Origin: Micromonospora sp. NBC_01796
GTDB lineage: Bacteria; Actinomycetota; Actinomycetes; Mycobacteriales; Micromonosporaceae
DNA: 64,000 bases
Direction of reading: 5' to 3'
Assembly (NCBI RefSeq): GCF_035917455.1
Contig: NZ_CP109078.1
Coordinates: 2,542,001 to 2,606,000 of the forward strand
The position numbers were made by a program, and so were the translations under genes. Positions 15,044-23,485 of the stretch are shown here, piece after piece. The notes beneath the pieces are model-generated. The model did no database searches, was not told where the DNA came from, and worked only from the letters and a program-made list of their open reading frames with translations. Position 1 is the stretch's first letter. The number at the start of each line of letters is the position of its first letter.

Positions 15044-18000
15044 GTGACCAAGGTCTACGTGTCAGCCACTTTCCGAGATCTACAGGAGTGCCGTGCCTCA
15101 GTGCAGCTCGCGCTGCGCCGGCTCCGGGTCGAGGACATGGCGATGGAATCCTATGTCGCGGAAGATCGACGGCCGCTGGAAAAGTGTCTGGCGGATGTCC
15201 GCGAATGTGATGTCTACGTGGGCATCTTTGCCTGGCGCTACGGTTTCGTGCCGCCGGGTTACGGCCGGTCGATCACCGAATTGGAATACCGCGAGGCGCT
15301 CAACAACGGAAAGCCCTGTCTGATCTTCCTCCTGGACGAGGAGGCACCCTGGCCGCGCCGGTTCGTCGACCGGGGGCCGGAGGCCGAGCAGATCGAGGCG
15401 CTGCGGGCCGAGCTCGCCGACCGGCACATGTGCAGCATCTTCACCGAGCCGGGTGACCTGGCCGCGCGGGTCACCGCCGCGGTCGCCGTACGGCTGGCCG
15501 AGACCGGGTGGTCCGGGCACGGGTTGAACGCCCTCGGCCAGGACACGGTCCAGCGTTACTTCGCCCGGCTGCGCCAGCACTACGGCGTACTGGACCTGGA
15601 CGCGTTGACGCCGACCGAGAGCGAGGACTACCTCCAGATCGGGTTGGCCTCGGTTTTTGTCGAGCAGTCCGTACGGGCGGATCCGCCGCCGGCCGAGATG
15701 CCCCGCGAGTGGCGCCAGCGGGTGCCGACGAACGGGCATCTGAGCAGCGAAGACGTCCCCGCCGAGGTGAACCCGACGGATCTGGTGCACCTCCAGGAGT
15801 CGTACCGGGCGAAGCCGTTGCAGCGGCTGTTCGACGTACTCGCCTCGCCGGAGCAGCGGGCGGTGGTGCTGCTCGGAGACCCCGGCTCGGGCAAGTCCAC
15901 CGCAGCCCGTTACCTCGTTCTCGCCCTGGCCGGCGGGCACCCCGACGACCGGCTCGCCGCCCTGACCGACCATCTGCCGCTCCTGGTCGAGCTGCGCTCG
16001 TACGTGACCCTCGCCGCCGAGAACCGCTGCCAGAGCTTCGTCGACTACCTCGACCACCGCGCGCACACCGACGGGCTCGGGATCGACCGGACGGCACTGC
16101 TGCGCCACCTGACCCTCGGCCGTACGGTGGCCGTCTTCGACGGGCTCGACGAGGTCTTCGACCGCCGCCGCCGGGAGGAGGTGGCCAGCCAGATCGCCAA
16201 CTTCGCCGCGGACTTCCCCCAGGTACGGGTGATCGTCACCTCGCGGGTGGTGGCGTACTCCCGGCGGATCCTCACCGACGTCGGTTTCACCCACTTCACC
16301 CTTCAGGACCTGGACGCCGACCAGACCGCGGAGTTCCTCGGCCACTGGTACCGGTTGGCGATCCACGACCGGCCGCAGGACGCCCTGGTCCGCCGGGCCC
16401 GGCTGCTCGACGCGATGCGGCACTCGCACGCCATCCGGGAACTGGCCGGCAACCCACTGCTGCTGACCATCCTGGCGATCATCGGCAGGCACCAGGCGCT
16501 GCCCCGCGAGCGGTGGAAGCTCTACGACCACGCGGCGACCGTGCTGGTCGAGCACTGGGACGTGAACCGGCACCTGCGCGACCAGCACCAGGACCCGGAC
16601 TTCATCGGCACCGAGGACAAGAAGGAGCTGCTGCGCCGGCTCGCGTACCGGATGCAGTCGGCCGACCGTGGTCTGGCCGCGAACTACATCGCGGCCGAGG
16701 AGTTGAGCCAGGTCTTCGAGGACTACCTGGTCGAGCGCTACCACCGGGATCCGGCCGCGGCTCGGGCGATCGCCCTGTCGATGATCAACCAGTTCCGGGA
16801 GCGGAACTTCATCCTCAGCCGGTACGGCCCGCACCTGTACGGCTTCGTGCACCGCACCTTCCTGGAGTTCTTCTGCGCGGACGCGGTGCTGACCAGGTTC
16901 GCGCACGACCGGGTGCTGACCATCGGCGAGGTGAAGGACCTGTTCCGCCGGCACTGGGTGAGTCCGTCCTGGCGGGAGGTGCTCCGGCTGCTCGCCGGGG
17001 CGCTGCCGGAGGAGCGCACCGCCGAGGTGGTCGACCTGCTGACCAACGAGGTGAACCGGTCCTGGCCGCCGACCGCGTTCCCCACCCCGCCGTGGAACCT
17101 GGCGCTCGCGGTGCAGTGCCTCGCCGAGGTCCGGACCATCACACCGGCGGTGGCGAAGCCGGCCGCCGCCCTGCTCCGGAAGGTGATCCTGCTCCTGGAG
17201 CACGGTGTCGCGATCAACGACCGGGAGACCGCGAAGCTGATCGAGGAGGAGATCCTGCCCGCCGCCCAGGCGATCGGGACCGACTGGCCGGGCCGGGAGG
17301 ACTACCTCTCCTGGTACCGGCGGCGCGGGGTCCGGGTGGTCTGGAGCCCGGTGTCGGCGTACGCCGCCCGGCTGGCCGCGATGCTCTCCACCCCGGCTGA
17401 ACGGATCGACGACCTGTTCGACGAGGTGCTCGGCGGACTCGACGACAGCTCCGCCGCGTACGCCTGGGTTGCCGGGCTGGCCGAGGTGGCGCAGCTCGCG
17501 ACCGCCACGGAGGACAGCCCCCCGCATCGCGCCGCCGCCGAACGGGTCCGCAACCGGCTGGTCAGGCGGGCCCGCGACGACGGTTACAGCGGAGCGCGGC
17601 TCACCGCCGTACAGGCCCTCGGGGAGTGCTTCGGCACCGACCAGCGGGCCCGCGAGTTGCTCGCCGAACGCGCCAGGATGGACGGGTACGCCGGGGTCCG
17701 GCTCGCCTGTGTGCAGGCGCTCGGCGAACGGTTCCGGGGCGAGACACCGGTACGCAACCTCCTGCTGGCGCAGGCGGGCCTGGACAGCAACGCGGGCGTA
17801 CGGCGGGCCGCCCTCCAGATCCTCGGTGAGCGCTGCGGCGGTGAGGACGAACTGCGGTCCCTGCTGCTCGACCGGTTGGAGACCGACACCGACGCCGACG
17901 TGATCCGGATGGCCGCCCAGGTCCTGATCGAGCGGTTCAACGCCCCCGGCGAGGTTCGTGACCTCCTGATCGGGCGGGCCGGTGCCGATGTCGACCCGGT

Positions 18001-19396
18001 CCTGCGTCGGGCCGTCGTCCGGGCCCTCGGCGAACGGCTCGGGATCGACCCGGTGGTCCAGACGGTCCTGGTGGAACGGATCCGGGTGGACACCGACGCC
18101 GGTGTCCTCCGGGCGGCGGCGCAGTCCCTGGTGGAGCGGTTCGGTCCGGACGAGGAGCTGCGCAAGCTGCTGGTGTCCCGTGCCCTGGAGGACACCGACG
18201 AGGTGGTCCGCCGGGCCGCCCTGCGGCTGCTGATCGAGTGCTTCGCCCGCGAGGTGCCGCTCTGCGAACTGCTGATCACGGTGGCACGGGCCGACCGGGA
18301 CACCGACGTCCGGCTGGTTGCCGTACGGGCGTTGGCGGACCAGGTCGGCACGGCACCGGAGGCGGTCGACGCGCTCGCCGAACTGGCCCGTACCGACCTG
18401 GCGCCCAGGATCCGGTTGCTGGCCGTCGGGGCGCTGGTGGACAGGGTCGGCATGGACCCCGACGTACGGGACGTGCTCGCCGGGCTGGCCCGCGCCGACA
18501 CCAGCGCGGCGGTACGGCTCGCCTCGGTACGGGCACTCGCCGAGTGGGTGACCGAACGGGACCTGCGGGAGCTGATCGTCGAGCGGGCCCGTGAGGACAG
18601 CGGGGCGGAGGTCCGGCTCGCCGCCGTACGCGCCCTGGCCCGCGAGGCGGGTACGGATGCCGAGGTGCACGCCGTACTCGTGGATCGGGCCCGGCACGAC
18701 TCGGACGGTGGCGTCTTCGCGCACGCCGCGGCGGTGATCGCCGGGCTGGCCGAGCAGGACGAACCGGCCTGGGAACTGCTCGCCCGGCGGGTCGGGGTGG
18801 ACAGCAACGCCCGGCTCCGGCTCGCCGCGACCCGGATGCTGGTCGACCGGTTCGGCACCCGGCCGGAGGTCTCCGAGATCCTGCTCGACCGGGTACGACT
18901 CGACCCGGACGCGGAACTGCTCCGGGCGGCGGCGACCGCGCTGGTCGCCCAGTTCGGTCCCGAGGTGGCGCAGTGCAAGGCGTTGCTGGCCCGGGTCGAC
19001 AGCGACGACGTCCCGGTACGGTGTGTGGCGGTGCGGATCCTCGGCGAGGAGTTCGGGGCCGACCGGGGCGTCCGCGAGGTGCTGATCGACAAGGCCCGCA
19101 AGGACGACGACGTGCAGGTACGCCGGGAGGTGCTCCGGGTCCTGGGTGAACGCCTCGCCGACCACCCGGAGGTCCGGGCGCTGTTCGTCGAGCGGCTGCA
19201 CGACCACGACTGGTCGGTACGGGTGACCGCCGTCCGGCTGCTCGGCACCAGGTTCGGCGCCGACCCGCAGACCCGTACGCTGCTCACCCGGCTGGCCCGC
19301 GAGGACGACGACCACGGGTTCCGCCGGTTCGCCGGTCAGGCGCTGACCTGGCTTCCCGGTGCGGACCCGGACCAGTTACCGGACGTGCCGCGATGA
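15044..19396 (+). CDS. DUF4062-NACHT-HEAT NLR-like NTPase
   Basis: 1450 residues. Residues 1-95 are DUF4062 (KVYVSATFRDLQECR; VYVGIFAWRYGFVPPG; SITELEYREAL). Residues about 270-560 are a NACHT ATPase with Walker A GDPGSGKST (278-286), Walker B VAVFDGLDEV (363-371), the sensor-like VIVTSR (396-401), and a downstream NPLLLTILAII / FVHRTFLEFFCADAVL helical part. From about residue 846 to the end is an alpha-solenoid of 17 HEAT-like repeats, each 33-34 residues, plus a partial one. The layout of effector-like N-terminus, NACHT switch and repeat sensor is that of NLR-type proteins; DUF4062 also sits before NACHT in animal NWD1 and TEP1. The GTG start is fixed by AGGAG at 15034-15038. A defence role is inference. 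Confidence 0.9.
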   Translation: MTKVYVSATFRDLQECRASVQLALRRLRVEDMAMESYVAEDRRPLEKCLADVRECDVYVGIFAWRYGFVPPGYGRSITELEYREALNNGKPCLIFLLDEEAPWPRRFVDRGPEAEQIEALRAELADRHMCSIFTEPGDLAARVTAAVAVRLAETGWSGHGLNALGQDTVQRYFARLRQHYGVLDLDALTPTESEDYLQIGLASVFVEQSVRADPPPAEMPREWRQRVPTNGHLSSEDVPAEVNPTDLVHLQESYRAKPLQRLFDVLASPEQRAVVLLGDPGSGKSTAARYLVLALAGGHPDDRLAALTDHLPLLVELRSYVTLAAENRCQSFVDYLDHRAHTDGLGIDRTALLRHLTLGRTVAVFDGLDEVFDRRRREEVASQIANFAADFPQVRVIVTSRVVAYSRRILTDVGFTHFTLQDLDADQTAEFLGHWYRLAIHDRPQDALVRRARLLDAMRHSHAIRELAGNPLLLTILAIIGRHQALPRERWKLYDHAATVLVEHWDVNRHLRDQHQDPDFIGTEDKKELLRRLAYRMQSADRGLAANYIAAEELSQVFEDYLVERYHRDPAAARAIALSMINQFRERNFILSRYGPHLYGFVHRTFLEFFCADAVLTRFAHDRVLTIGEVKDLFRRHWVSPSWREVLRLLAGALPEERTAEVVDLLTNEVNRSWPPTAFPTPPWNLALAVQCLAEVRTITPAVAKPAAALLRKVILLLEHGVAINDRETAKLIEEEILPAAQAIGTDWPGREDYLSWYRRRGVRVVWSPVSAYAARLAAMLSTPAERIDDLFDEVLGGLDDSSAAYAWVAGLAEVAQLATATEDSPPHRAAAERVRNRLVRRARDDGYSGARLTAVQALGECFGTDQRARELLAERARMDGYAGVRLACVQALGERFRGETPVRNLLLAQAGLDSNAGVRRAALQILGERCGGEDELRSLLLDRLETDTDADVIRMAAQVLIERFNAPGEVRDLLIGRAGADVDPVLRRAVVRALGERLGIDPVVQTVLVERIRVDTDAGVLRAAAQSLVERFGPDEELRKLLVSRALEDTDEVVRRAALRLLIECFAREVPLCELLITVARADRDTDVRLVAVRALADQVGTAPEAVDALAELARTDLAPRIRLLAVGALVDRVGMDPDVRDVLAGLARADTSAAVRLASVRALAEWVTERDLRELIVERAREDSGAEVRLAAVRALAREAGTDAEVHAVLVDRARHDSDGGVFAHAAAVIAGLAEQDEPAWELLARRVGVDSNARLRLAATRMLVDRFGTRPEVSEILLDRVRLDPDAELLRAAATALVAQFGPEVAQCKALLARVDSDDVPVRCVAVRILGEEFGADRGVREVLIDKARKDDDVQVRREVLRVLGERLADHPEVRALFVERLHDHDWSVRVTAVRLLGTRFGADPQTRTLLTRLAREDDDHGFRRFAGQALTWLPGADPDQLPDVPR

Positions 19397-19408
19397 GCCC
19401 GTCGACGG

Positions 19409-19432
19409 GGCGACCGGTGCCCGACGGTCGCC
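19409..19432. terminator. Hairpin between converging genes
   Basis: GGCGACCG (19409-19416) pairs with CGGTCGCC (19425-19432) around an 8-nt loop, in the 38-bp gap between the NACHT and SCO2522-like stop codons. Confidence 0.5.
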
Positions 19433-19434
19433 GG

Positions 19435-20394
19435 TCAGTCCGAGATGAACGTGTACTCGATCCGTTCGACCAGGTCCTTGGGGACGTCGACGTGTTCGTG
19501 CCGGCTGCGGGTGTGGATCTGGTCGAGCACCGCGGGACCGATCGACACCTGACTGAGGATCGTCCGGACCGCGTGCTCGATCGGCAGGAAACGCGACCCG
19601 AGGACCGAGAAGGTGCGGTACGCGCTGAACGGCGCCGCCCTCGGGTTCAGCTTGACCACGGCCGGCAGGTCGTCCCAGTCGTCCGGCCACTCCTCGACCT
19701 GGTACGGGTTGGTCACCCCTTCACCCTCGTGCCGCAGCAGGCCCAGTCGCATGAGCTGCCACACCCCGGCGAGGAAGGGGCAGGACCAGCGCAGTTGCCC
19801 GTCCTCCTCGTAGTCCCACAGCTCGACGTCCATGAAAATGGAGTGCCGGTTGGCCGCGTTCTGGACCGGGGGCTGCCAGGTGTAGTCGCTCATCGCCTGG
19901 GCCGGGCCGGTGGCCGGGGAGCGTTTGCCGTTGCAGAGCCAACCGGTCTCGGTGAGCGGTGGACGTTCGCCGTTGGTTTCCGGAACCGGATCGGAGACGA
20001 GCTGGTCGAGTACGAGTTTCGCGAGCGGGATGTCGTCGGCCTGGGCACACCCGGACTCGCGGGCGAAGTAGTCGATGACCAGGCCGGTGCCCTCGGTCGC
20101 TTCCTGGAGTTGCCGGACCACCTCGCCGGGCGTACTGAACCGGGTGAAGTAGTCGTCGATGAGGAAGCAGGTGCTGATCCGGGCCCGGCCCTTGGGGACC
20201 CGGTCGATCGCCGCCTGCCTGGCCGCCGCCACCCAGGGCGCGACCCGAGAGAAATGTCGACGGAGTTGCTGGACCCCGCCGGCGAACTCCTCGATGTAGA
20301 GGTGGCCGAGTTCGATCGAGAGATGGGACAGGGGGACCGACTCGATGGTGCGCCGGGCCGCGGTCTCCTCGAAGCTCACATCCGTTTTTGTCAC
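19435..20394 (-). CDS. SCO2522-family protein
   Basis: About 319 residues from a GTG whose TGA-overlapping context (GTGA at 20391-20394) couples it to the upstream P-loop gene. Motifs that suggest the SCO2522 family are IESVPLSHLSIELGHLYIEE near the N-terminus, RISTCFLIDDYF at about 95-106, and a C-terminal AYRTFSVLGSRFLPIEHAV. There is no known catalytic signature. A much longer frame runs upstream but overlaps the P-loop gene. Third gene of a 2524-2523-2522 operon. Function unknown. Confidence 0.68.
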   Translation of the reverse strand: MTKTDVSFEETAARRTIESVPLSHLSIELGHLYIEEFAGGVQQLRRHFSRVAPWVAAARQAAIDRVPKGRARISTCFLIDDYFTRFSTPGEVVRQLQEATEGTGLVIDYFARESGCAQADDIPLAKLVLDQLVSDPVPETNGERPPLTETGWLCNGKRSPATGPAQAMSDYTWQPPVQNAANRHSIFMDVELWDYEEDGQLRWSCPFLAGVWQLMRLGLLRHEGEGVTNPYQVEEWPDDWDDLPAVVKLNPRAAPFSAYRTFSVLGSRFLPIEHAVRTILSQVSIGPAVLDQIHTRSRHEHVDVPKDLVERIEYTFISD

Positions 20395-21311
20395 AGGGTC
20401 TCCCAGGCCGCGTCGTCGACTATCCGTTTGGCCAGGGAGGAGAACGCTTCGACCGTCTCCAGGTTGGCGATCCGCCGGGCGTACACGTCGTTGTCGGAGA
20501 TGAGCTGCTCGCGCCATTGCAGGACCGGGTCCAGCGGCACCGAGCCGATCATCATGGTCCGACCCACCCGGTTGTTGCTGGCCAGCTCCAACAGGTCCTG
20601 GTTGCACTCACGCAACCAGGCCACCTGTGGCGGCTGGAGTCCCTCCAGCTCGGGCGAGTCGGGGTCGACCACGGCGGTACGCACGAAGCGCAGCGCGTTC
20701 ATCAGGTCGTCGTGTTTGTGGCCGCGTCGTACGCCGGTGTCGAGGATGCCCTTGGCGCCGTACACGAGGCTGGAGGCGGCGAGCACGTGCTGCCGGGTCC
20801 AGCGGTGGAACACCAGCCAGCGGGCCTTGACCGCCCGCAGTTCGGGGGAGGCGGTGGCGGCGAGCACGATGTCGGTGGCGTACGACCGACCGGCGCTCAG
20901 GTCGATCAGGCTGAGTTCGAACTCCTCCTCGAGCCGGAGGAAGAGTCGTACGCACTGCCGGACCCGTTCCTCGCTGCTCGGGAACTCGCCCCCGCCGACG
21001 TCACCGGGCAGGAGCATCAGCCGCCCCGCGCCGGGCGGCCGGTTGCGCAGGCTGGCCCGGTCGGACTCGGACCACACGTCGATCCGGTTCGGCTCGGCGC
21101 ACTCGCCGTTGAGGTAGACGTGCAGCCCGGTCTGGGTGGTGGTGCCGTGCACGACGGAGTCGATGTTGAAAATGGCCCCGGCCGTGGGCGACCCGAAGTC
21201 GAAGTCGAGATAGCAGACGTCGATGCCCTGCAACGCACTCCGGTAGAGCACGTTGCTGCTGGTCACGGAGCGGCCGGTGCCGCCCTTGTCGGAAGTAGCG
21301 AAGATCAGCAT
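20391..21311 (-). CDS. SCO2523-family variant P-loop ATPase-like protein
   Basis: 306 residues of the MinD/ParA-like SIMIBI fold. The N-terminal phosphate loop is KGGTGRSVTS at about 8-17, where the usual GK(S/T) lysine is Arg. A DFDFGSPTAG switch follows at about 37-46, and LSLIDLSAGRSYATDIVLAA forms the second switch region. The deviant lysine of SIMIBI ATPases (Lys8) is kept. It may bind a nucleotide or bind it altered. It is coupled to its neighbours by a 2-bp gap upstream and a GTGA overlap downstream, suggesting a complex with the SCO2522- and SCO2524-like proteins. Confidence 0.75.
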   Translation of the reverse strand: MLIFATSDKGGTGRSVTSSNVLYRSALQGIDVCYLDFDFGSPTAGAIFNIDSVVHGTTTQTGLHVYLNGECAEPNRIDVWSESDRASLRNRPPGAGRLMLLPGDVGGGEFPSSEERVRQCVRLFLRLEEEFELSLIDLSAGRSYATDIVLAATASPELRAVKARWLVFHRWTRQHVLAASSLVYGAKGILDTGVRRGHKHDDLMNALRFVRTAVVDPDSPELEGLQPPQVAWLRECNQDLLELASNNRVGRTMMIGSVPLDPVLQWREQLISDNDVYARRIANLETVEAFSSLAKRIVDDAAWETL

Positions 21312-21313
21312 GG

Positions 21314-23155
21314 TCAGCCCGCCTCCGAGACGTCACGGCGGGCGGCGTCCAGTTCGTCGAGTGAACGCAGCACCTCGGTGGACAGGGCTGCCGCCGAGCC
21401 GGGCCGGTCCTGCACGATCTCCCGGGCCCGGCGCAGGTTGACCCGGATCAGGTGCAGGGTCTGCTGCATCTTCGGGCCGCCCTCGGCGGCGCCGCTGAGC
21501 AGCTCCATGTCGTACAGGTGCTCGGCCTCGCTGAGCAGGTCCAGGGCGTAGTCCGCCAACCGGTCGCTGCGCAGTGGCGGTCGGTTCAGCATGTTGGCGG
21601 TGGTGACCAGCCCCTGCACCACCCGCTCGGTGTAGTACCAGGAGGTCCCGTCCTGGTTCTGTTTGATCTGGCGGAAGACCTTCGCCGGCTGGTCCCACAG
21701 GCTGCGCCCGGCGCCGCCGTCGAGTCGCCGGTCGGCCAGGTGGTCCCAGATCCGGTCGGCGAGGTCGAGCAGCGAGGCGCGCTGCTCGGCGTCGCTGAGC
21801 AGGCCGGCGATGAACGAGGTCCGTTGCAGCAGCAGGGCGGAGAACTCGCTGACCATCCAGCGCAGCCGTGGGCCGCCGAGCTGCTCACTGCCGATGAGGG
21901 TCAGCCGTACGCCGGGTGAGTGCAGGGTCAGCGCCGGGTCGGCGTCGAACGGGCGGCGGGTGATCCGGGCCCGGTTGGCCAGCTCGCTCAGGGCCAGCCC
22001 GACCCGGGACAGCTCGGCGTCGGAGCCGCGTTCCAGCATCAGGCCCTTGACCGCCAGCGAGGTGACCAGCAGCGTGTAGTAGTCGGAGGAGTCCTCGTCG
22101 GTGGTACGCCACGGGATGTCCTCCAGCGGCCACCGTTGCCCGTCGCCGAAGGTGGCGACCGTGGCCCAGTAGGTCCTGGTCAGTTCCCACCGCAGTTGCA
22201 GCGCTCGGGACAGCCGCTGCTGCTCGTCGTTGAGCAGCCCGAGGATGCGGGTACGTTCGGAGAACAGGTCCTCGATGGCGTCCACCGCGATGACGGTGAA
22301 GTAGAGCCAGGGCAGCTCGTGTGCCACGCCCTTGGGTTGTTCGCCGACCGGCTCGTCGGTCTCGACCACCGGGGCGTCGTTGACGATCCCCCAGGACCAG
22401 CCGCACTCGAACAGTCGGTTCGCGCTTTCCAGGTCGGCGACCTGGCCGGATCCGATCAGGACCTCACGGAAGGTCGCCATGGTCTGGCGCAGGGCCCGGC
22501 GCAACTGCGAGACGATCTGGCGTTGCGGCAGCCCGGCCTGGTTGACCGTACGGATCAGCGCCCGGCCCTCGTTGGAGTCCACGTCGAAGACGTTGACCGC
22601 GAAGCTGCGCAGCAGTCCGACCATGGCCGCACTGAGCCGGGCGCTGGCCATCGCCTCCAACTCGGCGATCTCCTGGAGGATCTCCTCGCGGCGGACGGCG
22701 CCCCGGAACACCCGGACGAAACCGATAGTCGCCAGCGACAGGGTGACCGACATCGCGAACGAGTCCACGATGTCCAGGTCGCGCTGCTGCGGGGTGGCCG
22801 GCTGGGCGGGGTCGTCAATGCCGAAATAGCTGCCACCCGAAAAAATGGGCGTTCCGGACTCATGGGTGTAGCGGCGGAAGTATTCGCTCAGGATCTGCAC
22901 CAGGACCAGGGGTATCTGGGTCGCCGTACCGAGCGGGCGCAGGACTTTGATCATTTCGTCGGCGGTCTCGTCCGGACGGTCGATGTTGAACGCGTCCACC
23001 TGGGTCGCCGGCAGGAGCAGGCAGAGCAGTTGCTCGGCGTCACTGATCGAATTGGAGCCGTTCTCGCCGCCCCATACCCATCGGCCGTCCCGCCAGGACG
23101 ACCGTACGACGGCCGACCAGATCTCCAGGAGCTGCTGACGAGGCTGAATCCTCAT
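21314..23155 (-). CDS. SCO2524-family protein
   Basis: 613 residues, first gene of the operon. It opens MRIQPRQQLLEIWSAVVR and continues with DGRWVWGGENGSNSISDAEQLL and TPIFSGGSYFGI, which I recall as SCO2524-family hallmarks. The rest is alpha-helical with many Leu/Arg heptads and no transmembrane helix. No enzymatic motif was found. The ATG at 23155 is preferred over 23179 because the conserved start follows it. The upstream 330 bp is unusually AT-rich for the window and likely holds its promoter. Confidence 0.68.
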   Translation of the reverse strand: MRIQPRQQLLEIWSAVVRSSWRDGRWVWGGENGSNSISDAEQLLCLLLPATQVDAFNIDRPDETADEMIKVLRPLGTATQIPLVLVQILSEYFRRYTHESGTPIFSGGSYFGIDDPAQPATPQQRDLDIVDSFAMSVTLSLATIGFVRVFRGAVRREEILQEIAELEAMASARLSAAMVGLLRSFAVNVFDVDSNEGRALIRTVNQAGLPQRQIVSQLRRALRQTMATFREVLIGSGQVADLESANRLFECGWSWGIVNDAPVVETDEPVGEQPKGVAHELPWLYFTVIAVDAIEDLFSERTRILGLLNDEQQRLSRALQLRWELTRTYWATVATFGDGQRWPLEDIPWRTTDEDSSDYYTLLVTSLAVKGLMLERGSDAELSRVGLALSELANRARITRRPFDADPALTLHSPGVRLTLIGSEQLGGPRLRWMVSEFSALLLQRTSFIAGLLSDAEQRASLLDLADRIWDHLADRRLDGGAGRSLWDQPAKVFRQIKQNQDGTSWYYTERVVQGLVTTANMLNRPPLRSDRLADYALDLLSEAEHLYDMELLSGAAEGGPKMQQTLHLIRVNLRRAREIVQDRPGSAAALSTEVLRSLDELDAARRDVSEAG

Positions 23156-23485
23156 CTCTCGTGCACCACCATCCGCCAATTGTCATGGATCCAGGTACGC
23201 CGGAGACCCGGAGAGCATGTGATTATCGATCATGGTTCGGCGCCAATGCGCGTGGAACCAGGTCAGTGAATCAAGCAAAGAAGCTGGCCAGCCCAGGGAT
23301 TAAATGATCTTTCTACAGTGGCGCCACGAGTCATGGCGACCACCCCCTTCTCGCGGGCCCAGTCCTATCTGCCAATGATGTCGTACGCGTCAAGGGTGGA
23401 GAAATCGCCGACCAGCCGCTGGACAATTGATCAATTAGCCACAGTGGTGCTGGTGGGACCCGTTGAGCCTGTCCCGAGTCGGAAA
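23156..23485. other. Intergenic region upstream of the SCO2524-like operon
   Basis: No coding frame with host-like codon bias was seen. It is less GC-rich than its surroundings and contains a 12-bp palindrome AATTGATCAATT (23425-23436). It likely holds the operon promoter and the 3' end of the LuxR gene transcript. No SCO2525-like methyltransferase gene is present here. Confidence 0.5.

Noticed and set aside
15098-19315. 1405-codon open frame on the minus strand opposite the NACHT gene
   Set aside because: It is a shadow frame caused by high GC third positions; its product is a low-complexity Arg/Gly/Pro/Val/Asp mix with no domain.
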